Shown in pieces: positions 11,173-24,076 of a stretch of 64,000 nt of DNA. This stretch comes from Watersipora subatra (lineage: Eukaryota > Bryozoa > Gymnolaemata > Cheilostomatida > Watersiporidae), in the NCBI RefSeq assembly GCF_963576615.1, contig NC_088716.1, forward strand, positions 55,871,415 to 55,935,414, written 5' to 3'. A model generated the notes under the pieces. That model ran no database searches and was not told the origin of the DNA. It worked only from the letters and a program-made list of their open reading frames with translations. The translations under genes were made by a program, and so were the position numbers. Positions within the stretch are counted from its first letter, which is position 1; each line of letters begins with the position of its first letter.

Positions 11173-14100
11173 CTAACCCGCGGAGTCAAGTTTCACAGTT
11201 GGTGTTGCAATGGTTAGTGACGGTAGAGCCGAGCTTAGCAAGGGTTCTAAAAGCTGCTTAGACTCATTATGCGAGCTGATCACGTTGCCCTGCAGCAAAT
11301 AACTTCAAGGATGTAATTTTATAGAGTAAAACCAGCAATAACATAGATAGCAATTCACTGAATGACTACTGAGCTAAAACCACTGAAACGATATCGCCAA
11401 CCAGGGCTGTTCTATAATTATAATCTAGATTACCTCATGGCACTGCAGAGCTAAAGCAGCCAAAACTTTAATGCTCTTCTCAAGTTCGATCAGTTGTGGG
11501 TCAACAGTTAGATCCTTGAATGCAGCAAGGTCCTTTTTTCGACCATCCCTTCCAGTGCGGAGATTCTTCTCTAAGCAAGTGTATTTGGCAGTGATGCTTT
11601 GAAGCTAAATTATAGAGACTGAAAAGCTAAGTATACATGTACAATTATGAATGTGCTGCAAAAAACAACACAAAATTATGTGCCAAAAGGTAAAGGCAAA
11701 TGAGAAATACATTTGAAAGCTGAAAATGTTGACATGTCCTGCGTACCTGAGCGCATTTTGCGTGATGAATTTGCTCAACCATTTTTTCGGTCTCCTCATC
11801 ATAACTACTAATAATCCTGTTTAAATCCTCACAGAATAATAATAACTTCTCTCGTCTATTACTGCATCGGGTTTTGAGGCGATTTATCTTATTTCTCGTC
11901 GTCTTAGACAGTTTTTTAATCGTGACCACCTGGTGAGCCATACCTATATTGAGTTTATAACCACAATAAAACTTTACAGAAGATAATTGAAGGTAGAAAA
12001 AAATTAATAGCTAATCTTAGCAGTAGACTAGATCTAGTTATGACATTAGGGATGAGTGACAATGATCAACCAGTTTCAGACATTACAAGATTTATAATGT
12101 AGGCAAAAGGGAGGAATTAGTAAATGAGTAATACCTGCACAGCTCGACTGGTCATCAATACAGTCAAAGCAGAGAGGCTGCAGGCAAGCCTTGCACCCCA
12201 TGCAAGTCAGTTCTCGTTCTGGGTGCTGACTACAAAACCTTGTCTGGTACGTAACAGGATGTCTCTCATATTCGGCAATATTGATTATCTCGTGATGTAG
12301 CATGACTTCATTGTGGAACTACCATAAATACCACATAAGCATTAATGGCTCCAGAATGGCAACTATTGATATAACAGTGGTTGGATAGTCCAACATAGAT
12401 GCAGAGCTTTTTACATAAGTTTGGCAAAGAAATATTGAGAAACATTAGAGCTTGAAGTCTAATGCTAACCTGTGCATGCTTGTCGCAGAATAATTTCTTA
12501 CAGCTGTCATGTGTACAGTAGCTGACAGCTGTTGTGTTACAATCCTTGCGTTCTAAGCATATATCACAATAATGCTGAGGCTTATCTGCTCCTATCCCGG
12601 AGGGTAGCTTCGTGAGAGTAACTCCCACAACTTGTCTATAATCAGTACATCCCTAGTGCACTAAGGATATCAAAAAAGCTAGTGAGTTAACCTTCTAACA
12701 CTTAGTAGTCTGCTCATGTTTTCATGAGATAAGAAAAGGAATAGAACAACTATTACTTTCCTGAGGGTTTAACACGGAATCATCCACCTTCTTTTCGTTA
12801 TCCCTATTTATAAAGTAGGATGGGTGCTTGTTATCTGCGAATGGCTGTGTAGTCTGACTTTTGATTTGCAGGTTTTTTAACAACGGAGTTACTGCAAATC
12901 ACTACTCTCTTACGTTTTGGAATTCTGTCACTGCTTTTGAGCATTTTCAAGCTTTTCACGACGCTCCATTCTTCCATATTCAAATGTATCCATGATGAAC
13001 TGGACTGTGTGTGGACACTGTTGTTGGTGTAATATTCTAACCGGTGTATATCCATTATCTTTCTTGAGCTTGAGGCGCTTGCTGAGCTATAGACCTGAGC
13101 CATAGATCAGTGTTATTAGCCCAATAGCTTTGTACACCATGAGTTCGATGCTCTTCTTCAGGAATCAATTTTCAAAAACTCTCGTCCATAGCCAGTCAGA
13201 AAAGGCACTGTCAAAGCATACACTATGTTTCCATGGTGCGCATTACTGCGAAGCAGCCCCCTCCAAAGTCGAGGGGATTGTACGTTTCCATGCTGCGCAG
13301 TGGTTTTCAGCAAATTAGCTAGAAAAAAGAAATTGTATAAATCGAATCGCTGGATGGATACATGGAATCGATCATGCGTAACGAACGTCAGAAAAGGTCT
13401 TTTTATGCTTTTGTCATCATTATACTTTTATTTACAATACACATTCACAATGTTTTACAAACCTTAACACAATTTTTACAAATAATATATTTTTAATAAA
13501 TATTTATATCAGTAATAGGTTATTGAAATGTTACTTTAGGGCTTGCCACCTATTTTTCGAAAAGTGTTGGTATCGATAACAAAGTCCAGGAAAGTAATCA
13601 CTTCATCATCTTCGTAGGAGCAGACCATAATTAAATTTAAGTGAAAAAATATCGGAAGAATAGCAAAAACAAAGATAAGCAAGATAACTTTTGTACTAGT
13701 CTATGGCGCTCGAAGAATCCGTTTGCACGACATGAGAGCTATGCGCAGCCACTGCGCAATTGCTGTTTCCTTGCTGCGAATTTGCACTGGCTTCGCACTG
13801 ACCAGTGCGCAGTGATTTCAGTGCGAAGATGCCGTTTCTATGATTCGGAGAGGGCGCAACTCCGAAGCACTGCGCATCATGGAAACATAGTGATAGTTTA
13901 TTTTTTGTTTAATTTTTGAAAATTCTTGATTCAATGTTAAGAAATTTAACAAGAGAGTGCTCCGAAGATAGCCAAGACTGTCTACATTTTACAAGATCTC
14001 TATTTACCTTAACCTCTGGTTGCTGGATCTCATTTCTTAATTTTTTTGAGTTTGGGTCACAAAGAACCGGAGTTTTTTTTTGTGCTGAGCTTAGTGGAAT

Positions 14101-17100
14101 GAGCATACTAGAATACCTCCATAATCTTTTGCAGAGCCTCTTTTGGATGGGCAATAATTGCATTGTCATCAGCATACTGTAGTTGTTGCATGGTCATTGT
14201 AGATACTAGTCTTTGCTAGGCTGCAGATTGAAATGGCCTCCATTATTTTTGTATCAGACCTCGATTTCAGCTGTTATTCTGTTTTGAAGGATGTGTAGGA
14301 TGGCCAGGAGAAACCCTGTGAACAGTGTTAGAGTGCTTACACAGCCCTGCTTGACTTTGCAGTGGCAATTTTTAAGGGGCTGCTGGTTTTTCTGTCAACT
14401 AGTACTGATGAATTCATACCCTCCTGTAAGTCGTGCAATAGGGACGAATTTAAATGGACAGTAATTTTACTAAGTATTATCTAGAATGCCCTTTCATTAA
14501 CAGTGTCAACCACCTCAGCTAGATCTATGAAGGCCATTAAGAGATCTTAGTACTGTTCCTTACATTCCCCTTAAAGTTGTCTGGCTGCAAAAATCATATC
14601 GACTGTTCTTTGTTCAGACCAGAAGCCAAATTGAGTTTTTGGGAGGATATTTTCTGCAAACGAGGTCAGTCTATAAGACAGTATCCTGATGAGAACTTTG
14701 CCAGCGGTTGACTAAAGTTGAATACCCTTATAGTTTTTACAACATGAATTGTCTCTATTTTTGTATATCATGAGAATGACTGCGTTTCTAAGATCTGAAA
14801 GAAGCCTCTTCATTTTCCATGTGTACAACCAGCCTGTGAAGTTTTTTAATTACTTGACATCCTGCCGCCTTCAGCACTTCTACAGGTATTCTGTCATAGC
14901 AAGTTGATTTATCATTCTTCATGCTCAAAGCTTTCTGTACCTCCAGAAATGCCGATTCTAATTTTAGGTGAGCTTGTCCAGCTTCCAGTAGATCGTGAAA
15001 GAACTTATCAATAACTTCAGACTGTTGGTAGAGCAAACCACTAAAATATTCCCTCTATATGTCTATGATTGCACATTTGTCCTAATGCAATTTTCCATGT
15101 TTGCCTTTATAAATTTGGTTCCCTGACATTTGGGCCCACAGAACTTTCTGGTGGCTGCCTAAAACTCTCTTCTCATGTTTCTGTGGGCTAAACTTTGTAT
15201 TTCTGTCGCTTTTTTAACACCACTCATTCTTCATATTCCTCGTGTGCTGTTGCACTTCTTAGCTAATAGTGTAATCTTGTCTTTTTGTGAGTTCTCTTAT
15301 CACCATGCCAAGCTGAAAAAGCACATAATTTCTCATTGGTCAGCCTTACAATCTTTTCATCATTCTCATCAAGCCAATCTTCATGACATCTGTTTGCGTT
15401 GTCTAGTATCATCACATATACTGGTTATTTTCTCTCTAGCTCTGTCCACAAGTTCTCTACATCATTAGTCTCATTCCCATACATGCCCTTTAGCAACCTG
15501 GTAAGCTTTCTGCAAATTTTTTCTAGGGTTTCAGTGTTGTTTAGCTTTACCAGGTCTCATTTGGTTATAGGACTAAACTTGCTGTGTCTGGTCTTGGGCA
15601 TGGAAGAGGTGACATTAGAACAGATCATTCTGTGATCAGTCCAACAGTTTTGTAGTGTGTACATCTAGATAGTTTTTTTACCTAACAACAACATAGTCTA
15701 TCATGTGCCAGTGCCTTGAGTTGAGATGGCACCATGATTTTTTCCGGCTGTTCCTCTGTCAAAAGAGTGTTTGTGATCTTCAGTCGATGTTCTGATCACT
15801 TAGTAAGTAGCATTTGTTTATTTGCGTTGCTCTTGCCCACATGACCTTTCCTGACCACATCCTTCCATGTGTGCGCATCTTTGCCTATTCGTGCATTGAA
15901 GTAACAGCCTTTGGACAGTCTGAATTTTTAGATGACTTTGCTTGTGTTAGGTGTAGAACTTTTCCTCCGTCTCAGTTGGAGCTGCCAGTGTTAGTAGATA
16001 TGCTGAAAATATCATGGGCTTTCTGTTTTCATTTAAGTTCAGGTACAAAGTTACGAGCTTTTTATTCTAACTGGTATGTGTTCCATATTTTTGATAGCGA
16101 AGCCAACTTTATGCAGTCTGCAATTTTGAAAACTCATTCCTCTTCAAACGAGAGTATACAGCTGGCAGAAATTGGTATATACAAGTACCTCTACCAATTT
16201 CTGCAAGCTGTACCTTTTCCACTAGCTTTGTTTCCCTACATTGTGGCATCTCAGCTTTTGAAGTGGGTATCTCGCAAGACGATCGGTTTGATTGTTGTCT
16301 ATCAGTGCTCGTGTATTCCATGTAGCTATCTCCATCCGAACTTCCTTACCACAGCATTGGTGAAACCTTTAAATGCGGTTCTCCAGACAGTTTGAGATCA
16401 GAACAAATTATTTTTAGAGAACCTTTTAAAGTCCCTTCCTCAAATTGAGATGAGGAAAAAAGATACTAAATGGGAATTGTCAGGCATGAAGCCTACAATG
16501 AAATTGACCTTATATTTCATTCCAGGAACAAAGTTATTGATTGGAACAAAGTTGATACTAAATAAATTTATTCAAATATTTTCATTTTAGTTTCTGCAAT
16601 TACTGTAAATATTGTTTGTATGTTAAGTTTTTCAATGTTTTGCTTTTGTTTATTTATTTTCAACATTTTATATATTCTCATTTGTTTTATAAATTTGCTG
16701 ATTTGTAGCATACTGCTTGATAACCTCAAGGCCCTCATCTCAACTGAGCTTGCAATGAAAATGGTCTCAGAACTCCACTGCTATTGTATGTAAAATGTCA
16801 GTTTTTGCTGCAAACTGTAGAAAAACATGAATCAGTGCAATGAACTTTTATGCAACGTTATTAAATATATATTGATAAAATCAAAAAATTCATGCAAATG
16901 GAAAATAATTTCTCATAGCTCCAATTGATTGCAACTCAGATCATATGATCTGCATATGTTAACTGCAAGCAAAGTATATCAATTTGTAGAGAAGTTTCTC
17001 AGTTTTTAATTTACATTTAATTAATGGTCTACAGCTGTACTACAAATTTGAGGCAAGATTTAGCAGCTTTCTTGCAGCAATGTCCATTGGTACAAATTGT

Positions 17101-18893
17101 GCCGTTGAATAGAGTTGTGTTTTCAGCCCTTTTGAAGGCGTAGGTGCTCAGTCAAGGAAGTGTTAATGCAAGAGGCAAATGCACAACCGCATCTCGTGAG
17201 ATACAATGTGAATATTCAAGGGTTTCTTGTGATTGGCCAGTACTACAAAAGTTGGCTTTCACAGAGAGCCACTGTTAGCAGGACACGCTGTATATAGGGC
17301 AGTGAGGAGAGCAGAAGGTGTGAACTGAGCTGCCAGACCTTCCTACTTTGCTGACAGGAAACCTTGAACTAGTGGTGGTCTAGGCAGACCGAAATCATCA
17401 TGTAGCAGCAGAGGCTGCTGAGCAGTTATTGGCTTGCACACAGGTGTTGACAGTCGAGACTGTTGTGATGTTGGTTTTGGGGATGTTGATTGCGCTACAG
17501 GAGCGTAACATCGTGGTTGCGAAGGCTGGGGGCAAAGGGAGGTTGGTGTGCCATCGTTGAATCTTGGTGCTGCAACACCTCACAATACCTAGATGGCTGG
17601 TGAATAAGCGGGCTGAAATGACTAGCCATTGGCCCATATAACAGCTCATCCACTTTTGGCAGGTATTTGATTGTGGTGGGATATTACATGTGTATATCCT
17701 CCACTTTCAAAAACGTCTAGTCGTTGTCTAGGTTGAGTCGTAAGGCTGAATTGTTCTGTCAGGGTTTGTTCTTCTAGCGGCTAAAATCTAGCCCATGATC
17801 GTGGCCAGAATCTATCATGGGTTGCTGCTTACTTGGCTAGAAATAGTGGGTTGTTGGGGCTTGGCTGTTGGCTATGATATATAGCTTTTGCCCTTACCCA
17901 TCGGAACCACTCCCTTGCAAGCACCTCTTAGCCCTTAATTTCTAAGGGTTACCCTTAAGGTTGTTGCAGCGCAGCCAGGCCTGCCAACTCTCTCGCATTG
18001 GGCGTGAGACTCACGCAATCGCACCAAAGAAAAAGTGAAAATGAGTGAGAAATGCGTGAGATTTTTGCCCCAATTTCCACGATTATAAATATACTACCAG
18101 CCCTGACTATCATTGATACATCAATTGCCCCAAAACCAAATCTCAAGCATTGCCCCACTCTTGGGTTGGCAGGCCTGAGCGCAGCGTTGGACACCCAACC
18201 AAAACTGGGAGACCCAGCTTATGTCACAGTACTGATAGGATTACATGAATTCGATAGAGAGCATTATGCAACGCACAGTTAGCCTGACCTGAACTTCTTT
18301 AACTAGAGTTGCGAACACACTATTTCCTTCTAGCCAACCCAGCAATAGAAGGCAATAAAAGTACTTTAGTTTTTAGATAACCACATCTTAGCATTTGCAT
18401 GTAGAATACAATTTACTTTTTTTTAGAAAAAACAGAAAACTATTCAAAATGATAGAGACAACCAATAGAACGCTCCCTATAAAATTCGTGGAGGTTTTAA
18501 GAAGAGCCGCTATTTAATTGAGAATGTCGTCAGAACACGGATAATACGTGCATCAGAACTAAAGCTGGCCTAGAAAATTTAACAAAGACAAGTTATAGCT
18601 CTGCTTAATCGTTAGATACATGCATTTTATTAATCATGTAACGTTTAAACGCAGTAAAAATTTTGACAATCACTCGTGACAAAAATCATAAAAGTATGTT
18701 GCGCATTGATTATGCGTAAAATGATTTATAAAACTTACGTGCAATCTGGACATTGAACAAAATGCGTCAAGGTTAGGGCTTCACTTAGACATGATAAGCA
18801 GTGAACATGTCCACACGGTAGTTGCTTCGACTCAATTATATTTGTATTAGTTCGTAAGCAGAAGCCACACTTCTTTTCTACGAGATGGGCCAT
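11173..18893 (-). CDS. TRIM-like protein: RING, two B-boxes, coiled coil; complete, 6 exons
   Basis: Exons: 18739-18893, 12470-12635, 12135-12318, 11747-11943, 11434-11604, 11173-11289; 990 nt, 329 aa, all phases consistent. RING C3HC4 at residues 9-51: C9-x2-C12-x14-C27-x-H29-x2-C32-x2-C35-x12-C48-x2-C51. B-box 1-like Cys/His cluster about 75-105 (C75, C78, C92, C97, C102, H105). B-box 2 about 136-172 (C136-x2-H139, C149-x2-C152, C157-x2-C160, C167, H172). Then a charged helical stretch 174-290, probably coiled coil, and a short Ser/Leu-rich tail. The order is the tripartite motif of TRIM E3 ubiquitin ligases, so E2-dependent ubiquitin transfer is inferred. No PRY-SPRY, NHL, FN3 or filamin domain follows: the last exon ends in TAG after 38 residues, so the protein is shorter than most TRIMs. 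Intron 1 is about 6.1 kb and full of repeats, so alternative first exons are possible. Which TRIM class it belongs to is not clear. Confidence 0.85.
12700..13200 (-). other. open stretch of unknown origin in TRIM intron 1
   Basis: A 90-aa minus-strand frame (12831-13103) is rich in Ser/Lys, and an overlapping frame reads EYGRMERREKLENAQKQ. I recognise no family. It may be transposon debris or an unrecognised alternative exon. Confidence 0.2.
13221..13893. mobile_element. inverted-repeat DNA element, GCGCA-rich
   Basis: The ends CACTATGTTTCCATGGTGCG and (reverse complement) CACTATGTTTCCATGATGCG form about 22-bp terminal inverted repeats. The subterminal parts are rich in TGCGCA and GTGCGAAG words in both orientations. 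ATA borders both ends, which could be a 3-bp target duplication. No transposase is seen; it is a MITE of uncertain superfamily. Confidence 0.5.
13950..16400 (-). mobile_element. decayed non-LTR retrotransposon (LINE): endonuclease then reverse transcriptase
   Basis: Read on the minus strand: 16380-16110 gives broken endonuclease sequence (LDNNQTDRLAR, VQLAEIGRG); 15900-15780 gives FNARIGKDAHTWKDVVRKGH and ITNT, typical of the AP-like endonuclease of RTE/CR1-type elements. 15036-14790 gives NDKSTCYDRIPVEVLKAAG (RT domain), and about 14175 gives YADDNAIIAHP, the RT catalytic motif. Stops and frameshifts break it throughout, so it is dead. It lies in intron 1 of the TRIM-like gene, in the same orientation. 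Confidence 0.85.
16560..17040 (+). mobile_element. fragment of the TA-flanked element family
   Basis: Shares ordered blocks (TAAATTTGCTGATTTGTAGC, TTGCTGCAAACTGTAG, CAGTGCAATGA) with the element at 48535-49859 and, reversed, with 33.3-33.7 kb. Both ends are missing. Confidence 0.55.
17976..18177. mobile_element. hAT-type MITE, 202 bp, intact
   Basis: Terminal inverted repeats CAGGCCTGCCAAC...GTTGGCAGGCCTG, flanked by an exact 8-bp direct repeat AGCGCAGC (17968-17975 and 18178-18185). CAG start and 8-bp target duplication are diagnostic of the hAT superfamily. There is no coding capacity. Confidence 0.85.
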
Positions 18894-18959
18894 ACTGGCA
18901 ACCGGTTTGGAGAATATGAAAAAATACAATAACTGGATGTTGTTAACGTCCTGTCTTCA

Positions 18960-20000
18960 TTTTCATTCATGTAGCACCCGTTTATTGGCATCGGACGACG
19001 ATTTCAACAGCGACGTGAAATAGAAAAGACAGCGTTCAGTATACAACAAGTAGGTGATAACTCCTAACATAGTAGCTAAAATTACACATGTACATTATTT
19101 CGTACCCTTACGTTTTTTACTATTTATAAACGATGTGGGCATATAGAAAGCACTGTTGTGGAAGTCAGCGCTGACTAGCCATTTTCAACTGGGTTCTGCT
19201 TACACCTTGTCTTATACCGAATGAGTAACAGCTCTCATACACAACTAATTGTTGCAAGCAAGGCGACTGGTGAATGAGTATGCCTTTTTGTTTACACAAG
19301 CTCTATAAGCATGAAAAGATAGAACAATTAGATACAATTCACTACAATCAAGCGTAATGCTGAAATAAGTTTACAAATAATAAATACTCAAACAGTTACA
19401 CATGTAAATGTAAAAATGTTAAAGTGAAAGCAAACACGTAATTTTAAGAATTTTTATACGATTGGTAATGCATGATACTACGTTAATTGAACGAGAAAAC
19501 AAAATTGTGTACATATATGTATATACATTTACACAAAACTGCTCAACGTTAGCTTAATGTTACCACGCTGTTCTTAATAATGATTAGAAACATAATTCTC
19601 AGTCTTTAGTTTCGTCATTCGTAGTCTGTATCTCTTGCTCTGCTCTTTGTTAACTCTTTGTTCCTCTTTGTTGTTGTATCTTCTCCTGTTGCATATTCTT
19701 AACCCTCCTCTTGAACACTGGCTTATAGCTCTTTATATACGGAGTTATGTGCTAGTCCATTGGCTTTCCATGAAAGCTGGCTTGCGTATTACTACGCTAA
19801 TCCCAAAATAGCTTGATGCATATGGCTATAAGAAATAGTCAAGCTTAGCAGATCTATTACAGCACTATGTTGAAGCTACATTACATTGCTATATCATGCT
19901 ATCTACCTATGCAAGCTATCATCAGCCACATGCGAATGTTAATTTGTGTCTTCCGCTCATACGTTTAATGAATTCATTTTTACTACATGTAATCTTCACT
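18960..20000. other. upstream region of the TRIM-like gene, no gene seen
   Basis: AT-rich sequence 5' of the TRIM-like start codon. It should contain the promoter and 5' UTR, but no TATA box or other element can be assigned. Confidence 0.4.
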
Positions 20001-20009
20001 ATTGTCATC

Positions 20010-20340
20010 ATGTTCAGCCCATATTTTTTTGGAAGAGAATCATATGGAAAAAAAGAAGCAAATAACAGGTTATACTGGAAAAAATAACCGGTCTTTCACC
20101 TGTTTTTTCCATATTGTTTTTTTTTTCAAAATCTGTCTATTTCATCTCTCCATCTTTCATTTGGCCTTCCTCTTGTTCTCTCTCCTTATCTTGGTGTCCA
20201 ATCTGTGATTCTGTTGGTCTATCTATTTTTGTCGTTCTGCTACCATGTTTAGCCCATATCTATTTTATACCCATTCATCACATGAAATGACAAGTTATCA
20301 CATATGTGAGTTGCTATTATTTTATTATATACTGCAGGTC
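20010..20340 (-). mobile_element. LINE 3'-end fragment
   Basis: The reverse complement aligns in order with 27470-27760: GCAGTATA...AAAATAATA, CAACTCACATATGTGA, GAGGAAGGCCAAA and ATGGGCTGAACATGATGA. The coding remnant (TRGRPNERWRDEID) is like the C-terminal tail of RTE-type LINE proteins. Confidence 0.55.
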
Positions 20341-20349
20341 AATTGACTT

Positions 20350-23300
20350 ACATTAACCAAGTATAGCTTTTCACAGTAATTGTTTCAATGATGTGTTCAA
20401 AAGGTATTAATCAGTGTATAAGATTCATAAGTTTTATTACTCTGTGAAAGATTTCATTTTAACAAAATCTTTTATAGAAATTTTTGTTTAAAAACACTTC
20501 ACAGCTCCTTATAAAAGCCAAACATCTCTGACAGATCTTGATAAAAAATTTGGAGTTGATTCTTATTCTTAGGTTAGACTCATCTAACTTCTAATTGGCA
20601 CTATTTGGCTCTAAAAGATCGCTGCAAGCCAATCAAATAAAAGTTTAAAGCAGCGTTAAAATTGTAGAAGAACTAAGAAAATAAAGCCTATAAAATATTA
20701 AAAAGCCTGAAAAATATTAATGGTATGTATAAGAAATAAAATGATTGTAATAAAATAATTACTTCTTTAATTGCAATCTATGTATAATTATGCATGCGCA
20801 TCTATGCAGTGATCTCTACACATATTCAGTCATTAATATCATATACTAGTCAGCAATTTAGCTAATTTTGCTGATGTTCACAGCAACAGCTTGTGTATAT
20901 TATGTTCTTTTTCCTTTTTATGCGTAATCTTTGCATTCTTTTATTACTGAAGAAAACTCATAGGAGTTGGGTGGAGACAATCCTTACTTCTAGCGTATCT
21001 ACTCTAGACCCAACGCTGCCGACGATACAATTTGCTGAACTCAACAGGAAGAAGCTGAAACCAACTCATTTGTTATCTAACTATTTGTTACAATCTTGTT
21101 TAAGCTTGCTGCTAGTCTGTTAATATCAGTCTGTTGGATCAGAAATGATATTTGTCTAATGAATAAACGATTTTATTAGAGTAATAATCTTCTGTGTCTT
21201 TTTTAAAAGTAAAATACCAGCTGACTTGACTAACAAATTGTAACAGTCCTCTCCCTTCCATCAGCGGAATGCCTCGACATAGCATTCTTGTCTAAACTGA
21301 CCAATCACATCGCTTTCACGACTGCTGACTGTAAAATTTTCCCATTTGTAACAATAAAAATTATTGAGGGAAAGCTAGCCATTGCAATGCAATAATCTAA
21401 ACTTTAAACTAAATTTTACATATATTATGTAGAGAACAATATTCTTGGGAAACAGTAAGACACATCTTGATAATGAAAAAGACTAAATGCAAAATAATGT
21501 CTCGAAAAAAAGTAACAACAAAAATGGAAAAATATTACTTAAATGACTTTAACAGCTAGTACTTGATTGAAACAGATACTTAGATTATTCTGACAGACAA
21601 TTATGAACATAAATAAATCCGTCGAACATGTGAACAGTGAAAATAAATTTGGTAAAGATTGTCCACTGCGTCCGAATTTTCTATAAATCTCAATAAATGG
21701 CGTCTGTCATCTTTTCTTCATTTCATTGTAAATGAATGCTCATGGAGTTGCTCCCCCATGGCCCTTTGCAAGACCATCACTTATTTTATAATTTGCTCAC
21801 TAGAGTAACATTAGCGAACTTTTTAAAGATTTGCTACACTACCTTGATAAATGCATCCTGCTGAATCTGATTTTATTAACTCTGCGCCGTAGCGTCAAAG
21901 GAGAAATTTCATTATACATTCAATTTTTATATATTCAATTATAATTTATAATTATAATTTCGATTGAAATATATTTAATTATTTAATCTTTTTAGCAGTA
22001 GTAATAATAATTATTTGATATTTAAATAATAATATAAAATGTATTGTTTTTTGTGTGCTTCCTCTGAGTGTAATACTTAAGTGGTTCTATGGTTCTTTGT
22101 GTAAGGGCTACCTCTGGGCCTTCAGTTCAATTTTTCCCAAGACAAATTTTGACCGCAGACAAAGTGGCACTTCTGCCCCACAAAAATCAGACTGCCGCTA
22201 TGAAGTGAAATTGAAACGACTCAATTAATGGAGATGGGCACTACTAGAGTTCTCCTTGAAATTGGTTTTGACGCTGTTGCAATAATGAGCCCGAGTATCA
22301 ATGTTCACAAGTAGTATTGAGTTTGCGAGGCCTCCAACTGTCTGTAAGTAAATATCTTATAATCAACAATAATACGCCAGTGGGTTGTTTTCAAGTGTCT
22401 GTAAACTCAATTTCCTTCAGAAGATCCAAAATAACAATTATCCTGCCAATATTCAATAGCCAAAGCAAAAATAACAATAAGCTTGTATGATTAGCCCTAT
22501 TAGTTATGGCCTTTCTAAGTTCAATAAACACTACGAGGCGAGGCGTGTAGTGACGGCTCCTTTTGTCGGCAGGGGGGGCTGAATAAGCTCTCTTCTTTCA
22601 GGGCTTTATAGTTTCCTCGCTTCCCACCTCTTTGGGTAAATTGTGTCTGCGGTGTTTCCTTCTTGATGAGTTAATCCTCTGCAGGCTGTTTGCTGCAGGC
22701 TCCTTTCTCTATGTGGCCTCTTTTGCTGCTTGGCTCACTGCCAGTTCCTGTCTGGCTCGCTGCCAGTTTCTGTCTCCTTTGGCTTGCTGCCAGCACCTCC
22801 TTATATACTTATTCTCGGATTATTGCCAAATATCACTAGATCCTTACAACATTTTCGTAATGTCTATTTCTAGTGTCTTCGATGTCAGCCAGCGGTCTTT
22901 TCTGACATTTGATACCTGATGCCTTGACAGCTGAGATTTTATGGGATTCCATGACGCTGCGATACGCCTATGAATTAAACTAAGACAATAATTTGTACAA
23001 GATTGGCAATAACCTGAAAACCGTCAATAGCTGATTCATATAAGATGGATTTTGCTATAGTACTCATCCTGAGACAGTTATGATTATCTATCTTACATAA
23101 GGCAAAAGAGATGTTCATATTTCATGCTATACATTCTATAGTCATTACATCAATTTTGTTTTTCAAAACATTAAAATTCATGCATAGTTATATTATGATC
23201 TCACAAAGTCATATTATATATAATAAATGATGTTATAAGCTATATCTATTAGGTGTTGTAAATATTTGATTTGTTTATGACTGGTTGTTGGTTCGATGTA

Positions 23301-23630
23301 TATATGTCCTTGCTTGTGATGATTCCTCTGCAAAGTTGTTTGCTCTGTAGAATAACCTTTGGTAATTCTTGTGATGTATTGTTAATTGTTCTCCTTCATA
23401 TGTGGTGGTGACAATCATAATTGAATAGCATTTGGCAATACATCTTCTTCATGTGTAGTGGTGACATCATATATGGTCGTACATTTACCAAGCTTGTTGA
23501 TGTTTCTCATCAGCTGTTATGGTTAGATGGCTCCTATGCTTGATACACAGGATAACAGGATTGGTACATTATTTACTACACTGTTTGTAGCGGGCGGGGT
23601 GAGGTTGCCACATCTCTGTTTTTGTTTTCA
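20350..23630. other. intergenic, no gene seen
   Basis: Only short scattered reading frames. The longest (22632-22919 +) comes from locally repeated GCTTGCTGCCAG-like words and has no domain. Confidence 0.45.
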
Positions 23631-23639
23631 ATGTTTCCT

Positions 23640-23870
23640 ACGCTGGCTGTCATAGCAATGCTTCCAACATTGATGCATTCTTATCTCCGCAGTCTTTCGC
23701 GCCGACCTGTCAGTGCTTCCATCACTGATACATTCTTATTTCGGCAGTCTAGTACGCTGACCTGTCAGAGCTTCCAATGCTGATGCGTTCTTATTTTGGC
23801 AGTCTGACAGCTGACCTGTCAGAGCTTCCAATGCTGATGCGTTCCTAGCTTGGCAGTTTATCACACTTTT
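23640..23870. repeat. about 60-bp tandem repeat, roughly 4 units
   Basis: Units contain GACCTGTCAGAGCTTCCAAT, then GCTGATGCGTTCTTATTT and GGCAGTCT. The last two units are closest; the first is diverged. Confidence 0.8.
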
Positions 23871-24076
23871 GTTTTAGGGTTACAATCTCCATGATGCCAA
23901 TCCTAGCTTGATTGCTGCTTTCTGCTTCTTTCAAAATTTCCAACCCTGACAGTAGCTCTTCTGTCTTAGACGCATAACTAAGTCGCAATGATATCAACAT
24001 AATAACGAATTGGTTTAAAAACTCTCATTTCAAAACCCAACTTTTGCTTCAGCGCTTTTATCAAGTCAGTACAATA

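Noticed and set aside
15814-16395. 193-aa plus-strand frame
   Set aside because: It is antisense to the LINE endonuclease, which is recognisable on the minus strand despite frameshifts.
22632-22919. 95-aa frame resembling a membrane protein
   Set aside because: Built on locally repeated GCTGCCAG/GCTTGGCTC words, with no signal of conservation or splice context.
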